A stretch of DNA of 64,000 bases, taken from NCBI RefSeq assembly GCF_000009905.1, contig NC_006177.1:3420595-3484594 (forward strand). Reading direction: 5' to 3'. The position numbers were made by a program, and so were the translations under genes. Under the pieces are notes generated by a model. That model worked only from the letters and a program-made list of their open reading frames with translations, had not been told where the DNA came from and made no database searches. Origin of the DNA: Symbiobacterium thermophilum IAM 14863 (lineage in GTDB: Bacteria; Bacillota; Sulfobacillia; Symbiobacteriales; Symbiobacteriaceae). This document shows positions 34,685 through 43,988 of the stretch, one piece after another; within the stretch, counting starts at the first letter, position 1; every line of letters begins with the position of its first letter.

Positions 34685-36100
34685 CTAGGTGCCCTCCCTG
34701 TTCATCTTGCGCTGACGCCATGCCTCTTTGAGGCTGGCGGCACGGCCTTCCTTGATGACCGCCTGCGCCCGTTCCACCACCAGCGCGTCAGCCGGGATCT
34801 CGAGCCTGGGGCCCACGGTGGAGCCGGCGGCGATCAGGGCGCCGTCCCCGACGGTGATGGGCGCGATCAGGTTGACGTTGGTGCCGATGAAGGCACCGCT
34901 GCCGATCTCGGTCCTGAACTTCTCCACGCCGTTGTAGTTGGCGGTTATCGTGCCGGCACCGATGTTGGCTCCGGCGCCGATGGTGGCATCTCCCAGATAG
35001 GAATGGTGGTGGCACTTCACGCCGCGTCCCACCTTCGCCTTCTTGAGCTCGGCGTAGTTGCCGATCTCTGCGGCGCCCTCCAGTTCGCAGCCCGGGCGCA
35101 GGTGGGCCATGGGCCCGATGCGGCACCCGGGGCCGACATACGACTCCTCGACCACCGACTGCTCCACGACGCAGCCCTCGGCCACCGTGGACGAGACGAT
35201 GGTGGTCATCGGCCCGATCTTGCAGTGAGGGCCGATCACCGTCTTGCCGTGGATGAAGGTGAAGGGCCAGATCACCGTGTCGCGCCCGATCTCCACGTCC
35301 TCATCGATGTAGGTCGCGTCCGGGTTGATGATGGTGACGCCGTTCCTCATGTGACGCTCGTTGATCTGCCGGCGCAGCCGCGCCTCGGCCCGGGCCAGTT
35401 CCACCCGATCGTTGGGCGCCAGCGCGTCCTCCTCGGAGGCCAGCAGCAGCGCCTGCACCTTCTCGCCCCGCTGGAGCAGGATCTCCCACACCTGGGGGAG
35501 GTAGTACTCGCCCTGGGCGTTGTTCCGGTCGAGCCGGTTCAGGAGCGCGGTGAAGCCCGCCCGCCGGAACACCGCCACCCCGGTCCAGATCTCCCGGATG
35601 CGCCGCTGCTCGGGGGTCGCGTCCTTGTACTCGACGCTGCCCAGGAAGGCGCCCGTCGCCGGATCCCGCAGGATCCGCCCGAGGGCCCCGGGGTCGGCGA
35701 GCTCCGCCGTGAGCAGGCTCGCGGCGGCATCCGCCTCGACGTGGGCCCGGATCAGCCGTTCAATCAACTCCGGACCGATGAAGGGGTTGTCGCCGTACAT
35801 CACCAGCACGTGGCCGCCCTCGGTCTCGTCGATCAGGCCGGCCGCCTGAAGCACCGCGTGGCCCGTCCCCAGTTGCTCGGACTGCACGGCATAACGCACG
35901 CGGTCGCCGAGGTATTCCCGGATCCGCTCCTGCTGATACCCCACCACGACCACGATGTCCTCCAGGCCTGCCCGCCGCACGTTGTCCACGATGTGACCGA
36001 TCATCGGCTTCCCGGCAAGGGGATGCATGACTTTGATCAGGTCCGATTTCATGCGGGTTCCGTGGCCGGCAGCGAGCAGAACGGCCGTGATGTCCGACAT
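34685..36100 (-). CDS. glmU: bifunctional UDP-GlcNAc pyrophosphorylase / GlcN-1-P acetyltransferase
   Basis: 471 residues from ATG 36100, with GGGGAGGG upstream. The N-terminal pyrophosphorylase domain has [20 protein letters not shown] and [11 protein letters not shown]-terminal left-handed beta-helix (from about residue 250) has repeated hexapeptides, with catalytic residues in [17 protein letters not shown]. It supplies UDP-GlcNAc for peptidoglycan. In the conserved spoVG-glmU-prs order. Confidence 0.97.
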   Translation of the reverse strand: MSDITAVLLAAGHGTRMKSDLIKVMHPLAGKPMIGHIVDNVRRAGLEDIVVVVGYQQERIREYLGDRVRYAVQSEQLGTGHAVLQAAGLIDETEGGHVLVMYGDNPFIGPELIERLIRAHVEADAAASLLTAELADPGALGRILRDPATGAFLGSVEYKDATPEQRRIREIWTGVAVFRRAGFTALLNRLDRNNAQGEYYLPQVWEILLQRGEKVQALLLASEEDALAPNDRVELARAEARLRRQINERHMRNGVTIINPDATYIDEDVEIGRDTVIWPFTFIHGKTVIGPHCKIGPMTTIVSSTVAEGCVVEQSVVEESYVGPGCRIGPMAHLRPGCELEGAAEIGNYAELKKAKVGRGVKCHHHSYLGDATIGAGANIGAGTITANYNGVEKFRTEIGSGAFIGTNVNLIAPITVGDGALIAAGSTVGPRLEIPADALVVERAQAVIKEGRAASLKEAWRQRKMNREGT

Positions 36101-36131
36101 GGGTTTCCCTCCCCGGTCTTGATCCGGAGCC

Positions 36132-36159
36132 ATTATACCACAGGACAGACGCGAAACAA
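36132..36159 (-). promoter_or_regulatory. sigma-A promoter of glmU-prs
   Basis: TTGTTT (36154-36159), 16-base spacer, TATAAT (36132-36137) on the minus strand, about 30 bases before the glmU start. Confidence 0.7.
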
Positions 36160-36208
36160 GGAAAATTGGCCCGGCACAGCCCCGTGCGCCGGGCCCGGGC
36201 AGACAGGC

Positions 36209-36631
36209 CTAGTCCGCGGCGACCGCCCCCGCCACCGCAGCCAGCTCTCGCGCCCCCTCGCCGTCGTCGCCGGGCTCCCAGGGCAACTCGCTCTCATCCT
36301 GCAGTTGCGGTGCCGGCTCGACGGCCGTCGGCTCCTCCGCCCCCTGCAGGCCGCCCGCCTGCGGGGCGACGCCGCTGCGGGTCATGGCGTCGTACGCGCC
36401 GAGAACCGCGTTCTGAATCGCCTGCCGCATCTCCGCGGTGCAGGGGTAGACGACGTCGCGGAACTTGCCGTCCTTGTTCTTGCGGCTGGGCATGGACACG
36501 AAGAGTCCCTTCGAGCCTTCGACCACCTTCAGATCCGTCACGGTCAGCACCCCGTCGAACACCACCGACACCAGGGCCTTGACCTTGCCTTCCCCCACGA
36601 GCTGGTTGATCCGGACGTTCGTGATCTTCAT
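36209..36631 (-). CDS. spoVG: septation protein / RNA-binding regulator SpoVG with extended tail
   Basis: 140 residues from ATG 36631. The first 85 are a standard SpoVG domain (MKITNVRINQLVGEGKVKAL, LFVSMPSRKNKDG, YPCTAEMRQ). The final 50 or so are Glu/Ala/Pro-rich and probably disordered; B. subtilis SpoVG is 97 residues. SpoVG binds RNA and DNA and affects septation and sporulation. It sits upstream of glmU, as in Bacilli. Confidence 0.95.
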   Translation of the reverse strand: MKITNVRINQLVGEGKVKALVSVVFDGVLTVTDLKVVEGSKGLFVSMPSRKNKDGKFRDVVYPCTAEMRQAIQNAVLGAYDAMTRSGVAPQAGGLQGAEEPTAVEPAPQLQDESELPWEPGDDGEGARELAAVAGAVAAD

Positions 36632-36666
36632 CCTTCCGTACCTCCCCGGCGAGACTGTGGGGAAGT

Positions 36667-36694
36667 AGTTCTCTTTTCTTCCAGGGAATTCCTT
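36667..36694 (-). promoter_or_regulatory. candidate sigma-H promoter of spoVG
   Basis: AAGGAATTCC (complement of 36685-36694) followed after about 12 bases by AGAACT (complement of 36667-36672). It resembles AGGAWWT-N12/14-GAAT; spoVG is a classic sigma-H gene in B. subtilis. Confidence 0.45.
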
Positions 36695-36766
36695 CTCCAA
36701 GAGACCGCGAATACCGTGCAAATGTTCGCAGACCCGACCGGGAGTTCCCATACCTGACAGATGCGC

Positions 36767-36795
36767 GAAGAAGGGGGGCCGAAGCCCCCTTCTTC
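36767..36795 (-). terminator. hairpin upstream of spoVG
   Basis: Perfect 11-bp stem (36767-36777 with 36785-36795), seven-base loop, five bases after the stop of the small membrane protein gene. It separates that operon from spoVG. Confidence 0.75.
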
Positions 36796-36799
36796 CCGG

Positions 36800-37030
36800 C
36801 TACTCCCCACTCTTCGCCGGCTGCTGGCGCTGCCGGAACTCCACCGCCGCAACCCCCGCCGCCGCGGAGCCCAGTGCCAGCAGCGACAGGGCCAGCACCG
36901 TCAGCGGGATGTGGAGCCAGAGCGGCAGGGCGCCGTGCAGGAGCGCCGCGATCGCCGGAACCATGGCCAGCGCGACCACCAGGCCGGCGACCGCCACATT
37001 CCGGAACCACGAGGCAGGCCGATGCGCCAT
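36800..37030 (-). CDS. small two-helix membrane protein of unknown function
   Basis: 76 residues from ATG 37030 with TAGGAGGTG upstream. Two hydrophobic helices (about 9-31 and 37-62) are separated by a short loop, and the tail is charged (EFRQRQQPAKSGE). I do not recognise a family. It starts 13 bases after the threonine dehydratase stop and ends at a terminator, so it is the last gene of that operon. Confidence 0.7.
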   Translation of the reverse strand: MAHRPASWFRNVAVAGLVVALAMVPAIAALLHGALPLWLHIPLTVLALSLLALGSAAAGVAAVEFRQRQQPAKSGE

Positions 37031-37042
37031 CGCTCACACCTC

Positions 37043-38275
37043 CTACCAGTCGTTGGGACGATACGGCGGAATGATCCAGACATGATACCCCTTCGCCTTG
37101 AGGGTGGCGAGAATCTCATCGACATGGCGGGCGTTGCGAGTCTCCAGCGCCAGGGTGATCTCCACCTCGCCGATGGTCACCTTGTTCAGCCAGCGCTCAT
37201 GACGCACGTCGATCACGTTGGCCCCGGCCTGGGCCACGGTCGCGAGGAGCTGCTGCAGCCCGCCGGGCCGGTCGGGCACGAACGTGGAGATCCGGATGTA
37301 CCGCCCCGCCTTCACCAGACCGCGCTCGATGATGCGGGAGATGATGTTCACGTCAATGTTGCCGCCCGAGAGCACGACGCAGACCGGTCCCTGCAGATCC
37401 GGGATCTTGTCGCCGAGGAGCGCGGCCATGCCCACGGCGCCGGCGCCCTCGACGATGACCTTCGCACGCTCCAGCAGGAAGAGGATCGACTGTGCGATCT
37501 CCTCCTCGTCCACCAGCACGATGTCGTCCACGTGTTCCCGGATAATCTCCCAGCACAGCGCCCCCGGCTTCTTGATGGCAATGCCGTCCGCGATGGTGTG
37601 GACCGAGTCGGTCGCCACCAGCTTGCCCTGCTGCCGGCTGAGGAAGACCGCCGGCGCGCCCGCGGCCTGGACCCCCACCACCCGTACGCCGGGCTTCAGG
37701 GACTTGACCGCCAGGGCAACGCCCGCCATGAGGCCGCCGCCGCCGATCGGCACCACCACCGTCGCGATGTCGGGCAGGTCCTCCACGATCTCCAGCCCGA
37801 CCGTCCCCTGGCCGGCGATGGTGTACGGGTCATCGAAGCCGTGGATGAACGTGTACCCGTGCTCCGCCTGCAGCGCCCGCGCCTTCTGGTAGGCGTCGTC
37901 GTAGGTCTCGCCGTGCAGGACCACCTGGGCGCCGTAGCCCTGGGTCGCCTCCAGCTTGGCGATCGGGGCGCCCTCCGGCATGCAGATGACCGACCGGATG
38001 CCGAGACTGGACGCCGCCAGGGCCACGCCCTGCGCGTGGTTGCCGGCCGACGCCGCGATGACGCCGCGCGCCTTCTCTTCCTCAGTCAGCGAGTGGATCT
38101 TGTTGAGCGCTCCCCGCACCTTGAACGACCCGGCCCGCTGCAGGTTCTCGGCCTTCAGGTAGACCGGAAGTCCCAGGTGCTCGGTGATGCCAGGGCTCTG
38201 AAGCATGGGTGTCCGCTTGATGTGTCCGCTCAGCAGAATGCGCGCCTTCTCGATGTCCGCAAAGGTTACCGTCAC
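37043..38275 (-). CDS. ilvA: threonine ammonia-lyase with C-terminal ACT domain
   Basis: 410 residues. The PLP lysine is in RAGSFKVRGALNK, the phosphate-binding loop is VVVPIGGGGLMAG, and SAGNHAQGVA is the substrate loop. The last 75 residues form an ACT domain (RISTFVPDRPGGLQQLL). It deaminates threonine to 2-oxobutyrate, either for isoleucine synthesis (IlvA) or catabolism (TdcB); the short single-ACT form is typical of both in Firmicutes. It lies seven bases after purR on the same strand; no isoleucine genes are nearby. Confidence 0.93.
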   Translation of the reverse strand: MTVTFADIEKARILLSGHIKRTPMLQSPGITEHLGLPVYLKAENLQRAGSFKVRGALNKIHSLTEEEKARGVIAASAGNHAQGVALAASSLGIRSVICMPEGAPIAKLEATQGYGAQVVLHGETYDDAYQKARALQAEHGYTFIHGFDDPYTIAGQGTVGLEIVEDLPDIATVVVPIGGGGLMAGVALAVKSLKPGVRVVGVQAAGAPAVFLSRQQGKLVATDSVHTIADGIAIKKPGALCWEIIREHVDDIVLVDEEEIAQSILFLLERAKVIVEGAGAVGMAALLGDKIPDLQGPVCVVLSGGNIDVNIISRIIERGLVKAGRYIRISTFVPDRPGGLQQLLATVAQAGANVIDVRHERWLNKVTIGEVEITLALETRNARHVDEILATLKAKGYHVWIIPPYRPNDW

Positions 38276-38282
38276 CCACGGT

Positions 38283-39113
38283 TCACTCCTTCGTCAGTCG
38301 GTCGGCCGGAACCACCCGGACCGTGCGGGCCACCTCGTCCACCTGCTCCAGCGTGAGCAGCGACACGTAGCGCTGCACCTGCTTCCTGGCCGGTTCCGCG
38401 GTGGAGACAAAGACTCCCACGCCGGCCACGGAGGCGCCCATCTCGCCGGCCACATCCACCATGGCGCGGGCGGTCGCGCCCGCCTTCATGAAGTCGTCGA
38501 CCACCAGGACCCGGGCGCCGCGCCACAGGGCCCGGAGGCCGACCGTCATGGTGTGGATGCGGCGGGATCCGGAGATGTAGTGGAGCGTGACGGAGGGCCC
38601 CTCCGTCACCCGGCCCTCGCGCCGGGCGACCACCATGGGCAGCCCCAGGGCGCGGGCGACCATCAGGGCCAGGGGGATCCCCTTGGTCTCTACGGTGAGC
38701 ACGACGTCGGGTTCGGCGTCGATGAACCGCGCGGCCATGATCGCCCCGATGCGGGCGCTCCAGATCGGGTGGGTGATGAGATCGGTCATGTAGACGAACC
38801 CGCCGGGCAGGATCCGCCCCGGATCGCTCAGGAGCCGGCAGAGCTCCAGCAGGGTTTCCTGCTCCTCCTCCCGGGAGGGCAGCGGCCAGTACTGCACCCC
38901 GCCCGCCGCCCCGGCGTGCGTGCGCAGGCGGCCTGAACCGTCGGCCTCCAGGGCCTCCTTCACCAGGGCCAGGTCCTCGGAAATGGTGGACTTGGCGGCA
39001 CCGAACCGCTCGGTGAAGAAGCTCAGCGGCAGGAGCTCTCCCGGCCGCTCGGAGAGCAGTTTCATGATGGCCACCAGTCGCTGGCTCCGATTCATCCGAT
39101 CGATCGCTGCCAC
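38283..39113 (-). CDS. purR: purine operon repressor PurR (PRPP-binding)
   Basis: 276 residues. An N-terminal winged helix (NRSQRLVAIMKLL, KSTISEDLALVK) is followed by a phosphoribosyltransferase-like domain whose PRPP motif is VLVVDDFMKAGATARAM. In B. subtilis it represses purine genes unless PRPP is high; prs lies nearby. The start is ambiguous: GTG 39113 or ATG 39095, neither with an ideal ribosome site. Confidence 0.95.
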   Translation of the reverse strand: MAAIDRMNRSQRLVAIMKLLSERPGELLPLSFFTERFGAAKSTISEDLALVKEALEADGSGRLRTHAGAAGGVQYWPLPSREEEQETLLELCRLLSDPGRILPGGFVYMTDLITHPIWSARIGAIMAARFIDAEPDVVLTVETKGIPLALMVARALGLPMVVARREGRVTEGPSVTLHYISGSRRIHTMTVGLRALWRGARVLVVDDFMKAGATARAMVDVAGEMGASVAGVGVFVSTAEPARKQVQRYVSLLTLEQVDEVARTVRVVPADRLTKE

Positions 39114-39137
39114 CCCCTGTCCGCCCCGGACGGCCCG

Positions 39138-39893
39138 CTATTTCAGAAGGGACTCCACCAGGCCCAGGTCGCTCGGCTTGTCCACGTCGATGCCCACCTC
39201 AGGCCACGGGCAGACCACCACGGCCCCGTTGATGTCCAGCATGCGCGAGACCTTCTCCTCCAACTCCCTGAGGCTCAGGTTGCGCAGGAGCAGGTATCGC
39301 AGGGTGAACCCCCACCCCAGCAGGCTGACCATCTTGAGCGGGCTCTTGCGGTAGTCCAGGAACGCCCGGACCTTCGGCGCCACCCGGTCAACGATGGAGG
39401 GGTGGACGAGGAACACGTTCCCGCCCGTGAAGGTTCCCTCCCGCAGCCTGACGTACGTGCGCTGGACGCCCGGGTACCGCTCCTCGGCGACCTTGCGCTC
39501 CACGATCGGATAGTACAGGTCGGCCGGCCGCTGCGCGCACAGGGCGATCAGGTCGTCTACGATCTGGCCCGTGATCAGGGGCACATCGCTGCTGATCACC
39601 AGGAACCGGTCCTCCGGCTGCAGGACTTTCAGCGCCTCCAGGATGTTGTCGACAATGTGGTCTCGGCTGGGCACGAACTCGAGGTTGCGGCCGGACACGT
39701 GGGGCTCCAGCTGCCCGGGCGGGGCGACGATCACGATCCGCCCGATCGACCTGGCCTCCTGCAGTGCATCGATGACGTACTGAATCATGGGCTTGCCATT
39801 GATCTCGACGAGCGCCTCGTTGGGTGCGGAGCTGACCTCCCGCAGCGGACCGCCGTTGGCGGCCCCGGCCAGGACGATGACGTGTACGGCCAT
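39138..39893 (-). CDS. MobA/GlmU-like nucleotidyltransferase family protein
   Basis: 251 residues from ATG 39893, with GAGGAGA upstream. The N-terminus HVIVLAGAANGG is a loosened form of the sugar-nucleotidyltransferase glycine-rich loop, with NGKPMIQYVIDAL and the metal-site ISSDVPLI following. The fold is that of NTP transferases, but the usual GxGxRM signature is altered. It lies between ispE and purR, an arrangement common in clostridia. The substrate is unknown. Confidence 0.82.
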   Translation of the reverse strand: MAVHVIVLAGAANGGPLREVSSAPNEALVEINGKPMIQYVIDALQEARSIGRIVIVAPPGQLEPHVSGRNLEFVPSRDHIVDNILEALKVLQPEDRFLVISSDVPLITGQIVDDLIALCAQRPADLYYPIVERKVAEERYPGVQRTYVRLREGTFTGGNVFLVHPSIVDRVAPKVRAFLDYRKSPLKMVSLLGWGFTLRYLLLRNLSLRELEEKVSRMLDINGAVVVCPWPEVGIDVDKPSDLGLVESLLK

Positions 39894-39990
39894 GCCCGAT
39901 CTCTCCTCGATGCCCAGAAGTTTATGGACGAAACAAACAGTTTGCTTCTCGGCGCGCCGACGGAGTTCCTGCCGGCGTCGCCCAGAACCC

Positions 39991-40839
39991 TCAGACCAGG
40001 GTACGGACCACCCAGGCGTCCCGGGAAAGCGGCCGGATGCGCTCCAGCAGCCTACCGCCCGCCTCCCGGTCCGGAACCACGCCCAGCACCGAGGGACCCG
40101 CCCCCGACATGACCGCCCCCAGCGCGCCGGCGGCCAGCATCGCCTCCTTGAGCCGGGCGATCTCCGGGTGGCGCGGCAGCATGACCTGTTCGAACACGTT
40201 GCAGAGGGCGCGGCCCACCGCCGCGGCGTCCCCCCGGGCCAGGGCCGCTTCCATCGCCCCGGCGTCGGGGCGCGGCCCCACGTCCGCCAGCTCATCGAAC
40301 CACCGGTACACCTGGCCGGTGGACTTGGGGACGTCCGGCGTGGCCACCACCATCCAGAGCGGCCCGGCCACGGGGAGCGGGGTGACCCGCTCGCCGATCC
40401 CCTCCACCCGGGCGGGGCGGGACCAGATGAAGAACGGCACGTCGGAACCGAGCCGGATGGCCAGGTCCGCCAGCTCCCCGTCGGAGAGCCCCGTCCCCCA
40501 CAGACGGTTGAGCCCCGTCAGGACGCCCGCCGCGTCGGTGGAGCCGCCGGCCAGGCCGGCAGCCACCGGGATGGTTTTCTGCAGCCGGATGACCGCGCCC
40601 CGGCTGCATCCCGTCGCCTCCCGGAGCAGCGCCGCGGCCCGGTAGGCCAGGTTCTCCTCCAACCGGTCGGTTGCGGGGGGCCGGCTTTCCAGGACGATCT
40701 CCTCCTCCGCCGGCTCGAGGACCAGGCGGTCGTGGAGAGAAACGGGTACCATGACGGAGCGGATCTCGTGGTATCCGTCCGGCCGCCGACCCAGCACGTC
40801 CAGCGTGAGGTTCACCTTTGCGTGGCATTCGATTTCCAT
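39991..40839 (-). CDS. ispE: 4-diphosphocytidyl-2-C-methyl-D-erythritol kinase
   Basis: 282 residues from ATG 40839 with GGAGGG upstream. GHMP-kinase motifs: AKVNLTLDVLGRRPDGYHE, the ATP loop PVAAGLAGGSTDAA and the C-terminal MSGAGPSVLG. Fourth step of the MEP isoprenoid pathway. It lies between veg and purR, as in B. subtilis. Confidence 0.96.
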   Translation of the reverse strand: MEIECHAKVNLTLDVLGRRPDGYHEIRSVMVPVSLHDRLVLEPAEEEIVLESRPPATDRLEENLAYRAAALLREATGCSRGAVIRLQKTIPVAAGLAGGSTDAAGVLTGLNRLWGTGLSDGELADLAIRLGSDVPFFIWSRPARVEGIGERVTPLPVAGPLWMVVATPDVPKSTGQVYRWFDELADVGPRPDAGAMEAALARGDAAAVGRALCNVFEQVMLPRHPEIARLKEAMLAAGALGAVMSGAGPSVLGVVPDREAGGRLLERIRPLSRDAWVVRTLV

Positions 40840-40860
40840 CCGGATTTCCCTCCACACACC

Positions 40861-40886
40861 GAAAAAGCCAGGGATTCTCCCTGGCT
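40861..40886 (-). terminator. intrinsic terminator of veg
   Basis: Nine-bp stem AGCCAGGGA/TCCCTGGCT with three-base loop, followed on the minus strand by TTTTC. Confidence 0.9.
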
Positions 40887-40901
40887 CTTGTCTCGGGTCG
40901 C

Positions 40902-41159
40902 CTAGCGGGAATGCGCCTCGAACTTGGTCTCCGTGCCGCTCGCGGAGCAGACCACCAGCTCCACCGTCTCCGTAAGCAGGTCCGCGTAGCTGTAGCTGAC
41001 GCGGCGCACCGAGTCTGCTTCGGAAAGCCTGACGGTGAAGATGTTCGGGTATGTACCTTCCAGTACCCCTTCGCGCTCGACGATCTTCTTGCGGCCCTTA
41101 TTGGCTCTCAGGCGGATCTTTGACCCCACGTACGCCTCGAGGTCCCGCTTGATGTCCAC
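40902..41159 (-). CDS. veg: Veg protein
   Basis: 85 residues from GTG 41159, with AGGAG seven bases upstream, giving the normal family length. The sequence VDIKRDLEAYVGSKIRLRAN, GRKKIVEREGVLEGTYP and VSYSYADLLTETVEL is diagnostic. Veg is abundant and promotes biofilm matrix expression by opposing SinR in B. subtilis; no sinR is seen here. It has a strong sigma-A promoter and its own terminator. Confidence 0.95.
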   Translation of the reverse strand: MDIKRDLEAYVGSKIRLRANKGRKKIVEREGVLEGTYPNIFTVRLSEADSVRRVSYSYADLLTETVELVVCSASGTETKFEAHSR

Positions 41160-41238
41160 TAGAACGCTCCTGGAAGCCAACTGCCACCACACCTTCCCGC
41201 TCGTCGCCGCGTCGGCTGGCGAAATCGTTCACGATCTT

Positions 41239-41267
41239 AGTATAGCAGGCCAGGCTCCCAGAGTCAA
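41239..41267 (-). promoter_or_regulatory. veg: sigma-A promoter of veg
   Basis: TTGACT (41262-41267), 17-base spacer, TATACT (41239-41244) on the minus strand. Pveg is likewise one of the strongest sigma-A promoters in B. subtilis. Confidence 0.85.
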
Positions 41268-41376
41268 GGAAAACAGTATTTTACTTTCCCGCACGTCTCG
41301 TGTCAAGTACTTCTGGTGAATGAACGCGGCTCCTGTGCAGGCTGATCCGGCGTTACGGGGCCGTCCCGCCGCGCGG

Positions 41377-41856
41377 TCACTTCGTGTAGCGGTCGGCCAC
41401 CTTGGAGGCGCCGTAGGAGTTGGGCTTGATCTCGGCGTGGAAGCCGCTGCCTGCGATCATCCCCACGACGTCGCGGATCAGCTCCCGGGTCTCGCCATGC
41501 TCGCCGACGTCCAGGTGGATCTCCACGTTGAGTCCGGTCGCACCACAGTTGGAAAGGCATTGGGCGAGCCGCTCCGCGGTCGCCAGGGACAGCGCAGCCT
41601 CGTAGAAGATCCGCTGCCGCAGGCTGCGCATCTTGCTCTGCCGGCGCCGCCGGTAGTAGAACCGCGCCCCCTTCCCCTTCCGGTGCACGATGATGGCCGT
41701 TACGAAGCAAAGGTCCGTGCGGGTCTGCGAGTCCGTGCCGACGATCAGCCGGTACGACCCGTGGGGATCGTCGGCCATGAACGCCAGCAGGTCCTCGACC
41801 ACCTGATCCAACGTCAGCGGTCCCCTGGTCGGGCTGTAGAATCTACCATCCTCCAC
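41377..41856 (-). CDS. YkuK-like ribonuclease H-fold protein (DUF458)
   Basis: 159 residues from GTG 41856, with GGAGGG upstream. LIVGTDSQTRTD carries the first acidic residues of an RNase H-like fold; VEIHLDVGEHGETRELI and ADRYTK complete the DUF458 pattern. The biochemical role is unproven in the family. It starts 19 bases after the rsmA stop, at the locus where Bacilli carry the sporulation protease gene yabG. Confidence 0.85.
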   Translation of the reverse strand: MEDGRFYSPTRGPLTLDQVVEDLLAFMADDPHGSYRLIVGTDSQTRTDLCFVTAIIVHRKGKGARFYYRRRRQSKMRSLRQRIFYEAALSLATAERLAQCLSNCGATGLNVEIHLDVGEHGETRELIRDVVGMIAGSGFHAEIKPNSYGASKVADRYTK

Positions 41857-41875
41857 AGGTGCTCCCTCCAACCGG

Positions 41876-42733
41876 TCAGGTGCGCTGCCACAGGGTTCGG
41901 GCCACCGCCGCAAACTCCTCCAGCGACAGGCTCTCGCCCCGTCGGCCGGGGTCGATGCCCGCCGCCTCCAGGGCCGCATGCACCGCGGCCTTTTCCACCC
42001 CCAGGGACGTCAGCGCGTTCACCAGACTCTTGCGCCGCTGGCCGAAGGCGGCCCGGACCACCCGGAAAAACGCCTCAGGCGGCGCATCCACGGGCGGCCG
42101 TTCCCGATACCGCAGGCTGACGACGGCCGAGTCCACCTCCGGCTGCGGCATGAAGGACGCCCGGCTCACCCGGAGCACGATCCGCGGCTCCGTGTAATAT
42201 TGTACCGCGACGCTGAGGGCCCCATAGGCCTTGGAGCCCGGCGGCGACACCATGCGGTCGGCCACTTCCTTCTGAACCATCACCACCACGTGGGAAAGCG
42301 GCAGCTCCTCCTCCAGGAGCCGCATGACCAGCGGCGTCGTGATGTAGTAGGGGAGGTTCGCCACCACCTTGGCCTTCTGCCCCGGCGCCAGCCGTTCCCC
42401 GAGCAGTTTATGTAAATCGATCCGGCCCGCGTCACCGTGGATGACCTCGACGTTGTCGTAAGCCTTCTGCACGGTATCGTGCAGGACCTGCACCAGCCCG
42501 CGGTCCAACTCGACGCAGACCACGCGCCCCGCCTTCGCGGCCAGGCGCTGCGTCAGCGTGCCCAGCCCTGGACCGATCTCCAACACGACGTCGGTCGGTT
42601 CCAGTCCGGCGGCCGACACGATGCCGTCCAGTACCCTACCGTCAATGAGGAAGTTCTGCCCCAGCCGGTGCTGCGGCCGCAGGCCGTATTGGGCCATCAG
42701 CGCCTTCAGCGCGCCCGGGTTCGCCAAGTCCAT
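41876..42733 (-). CDS. rsmA: 16S rRNA (A1518/A1519-N6) dimethyltransferase
   Basis: 285 residues. [16 protein letters not shown] at the N-terminus, SAM motif [15 protein letters not shown] and catalytic [10 protein letters not shown] are intact. It dimethylates two adjacent adenines near the 16S 3' end during 30S maturation. It follows yabE directly; the rnmV gene that separates them in B. subtilis is missing. Confidence 0.97.
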
Positions 42734-42764
42734 GGAATCGTCTCCTTACCAGGGATTGCAAGAA

Positions 42765-42791
42765 GCCAGGGGCCGGACGACGGCCCCTGGC
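42765..42791 (-). terminator. hairpin between yabE and rsmA
   Basis: Perfect 11-bp stem (42765-42775 with 42781-42791), five-base loop, followed on minus by TTCTTGC. Possibly an attenuator for rsmA. Confidence 0.75.
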
Positions 42792-42797
42792 CCGTGT

Positions 42798-43682
42798 TCA
42801 GTCTCCCAGGACATAGACCGTGACCGGCCGCACGCCCCAGGCCAGCGCCTCCTCCACGGTGTCGAAGCAGAGGTCGATGCGGTTTCCCTTGATCGCTCCG
42901 CCCGTGTCGGCGGCCAGGGCCGGACCGTACCCTTCGATGTAGAGGCGGGTGTAGAGCGGAATGACCTGCGGGTCGACGGCCACGATGCCGCGCGCCGCGG
43001 GAATGCCCGTGTAGGTTAACCCAACGCCGCCCGGATTACTCTCCGGTCCCGGGGTATAGCCGGTCGCGACCATCTCCAGGACCTCGGTGTAGCGGAACCG
43101 CTCGCCGCCGCGGGAGACCACGCCGCCCGTACCGTAGGCCACAATCTGCGGGGTGGGTTCCTGGACGACCCTCTCCGTCACGACCTCGCTGGACACCACA
43201 ACGCCGTCCTCGTAGCGCACCAGCCGCTCTACCAGCTTCAGACCGGGCGCGCCCGGCTGGACGACCTCTTCGGCGCCCACGACCAGGCTGCCGTCCGGCC
43301 GATCCACCGTGTCAAACGGGATCTCCTCTTCCTCCGTCACCAGCTCCTCGGTCCGGCGGACAATCCGCACCTCCAGGCCCGCGGTGACGGCCGCGCTCTC
43401 GGGCACCGACAGCGAGTCGAGCTCGCCCAGGGTAACCCGTTGCTCCTTCAGCAGCTCGCCGACGGTGTGCGCGGCGGTCTGCACCGTGCGGCGCTCGCCG
43501 CCGTCGATCAGCATGACAGGCACTGTCGCGGCCGCTGCCAGGACCTCGCCCGCCGGCGCGGACTCGGTGGCGGTCGTGACCGTGTGCTGAGCGGGCCGGC
43601 CCAGCTGGCCCAGCGCCCCCGCCAGCAGTACGGCGGCCGCGGCGATCGCCAGCGCTCGGCCTCGCAAAGACTTCAGGTGCAT
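42798..43682 (-). CDS. yabE: YabE-like secreted wall protein (DUF348, G5, 3D domains)
   Basis: 294 residues. An N-terminal signal/anchor helix (about 8-28) is followed by a DUF348 repeat (ERRTVQTAAHTVGELLKEQ), a G5 domain (about 110-195) and a C-terminal 3D domain with MVATGYTP and the three aspartates, including AADTGGAIKGNRIDLCFD. It resembles resuscitation-promoting factor/Sps proteins that cut peptidoglycan, although the lytic Rpf domain is replaced by the 3D domain. Located outside the membrane. Confidence 0.9.
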   Translation of the reverse strand: MHLKSLRGRALAIAAAAVLLAGALGQLGRPAQHTVTTATESAPAGEVLAAAATVPVMLIDGGERRTVQTAAHTVGELLKEQRVTLGELDSLSVPESAAVTAGLEVRIVRRTEELVTEEEEIPFDTVDRPDGSLVVGAEEVVQPGAPGLKLVERLVRYEDGVVVSSEVVTERVVQEPTPQIVAYGTGGVVSRGGERFRYTEVLEMVATGYTPGPESNPGGVGLTYTGIPAARGIVAVDPQVIPLYTRLYIEGYGPALAADTGGAIKGNRIDLCFDTVEEALAWGVRPVTVYVLGD

Positions 43683-43829
43683 GCCCGCCCCCTCCCGTCT
43701 GGTCTTTGTGCAGCAGTTCCCATAATAGTTCGCCCCGGGGCCTTTCTATGCCTCCCAGGGGCGGCTGGCAACTTCTGCACCGCCGTGATGTGGCAAAGCC
43801 CGGTGACGAACGTTCACCGGGCTTTGCAC

Positions 43830-43905
43830 TGGCGTGCCTACCAGGATTCGAACCTGGGACCTCTTGCTCCGGAGGCAAGCGCTCTGTCCACTGAGCTATA
43901 GGCAC
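43830..43905 (-). tRNA. tRNA-Arg (anticodon CCG)
   Basis: 76 bases with encoded CCA. Acceptor GTGCCTA pairs with TAGGCAC; anticodon loop CTCCGGA gives CCG; T-arm GGTTCGAATCC. Third tRNA after the 5S gene. Confidence 0.96.
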
Positions 43906-43988
43906 ATTCGCTTGGCGGGGTGTGGGAATCGCGCTGTGCGCACGACCCGTCAGGGCGCCGGGGACACAGGAACCGGGGGAACAAAAAA

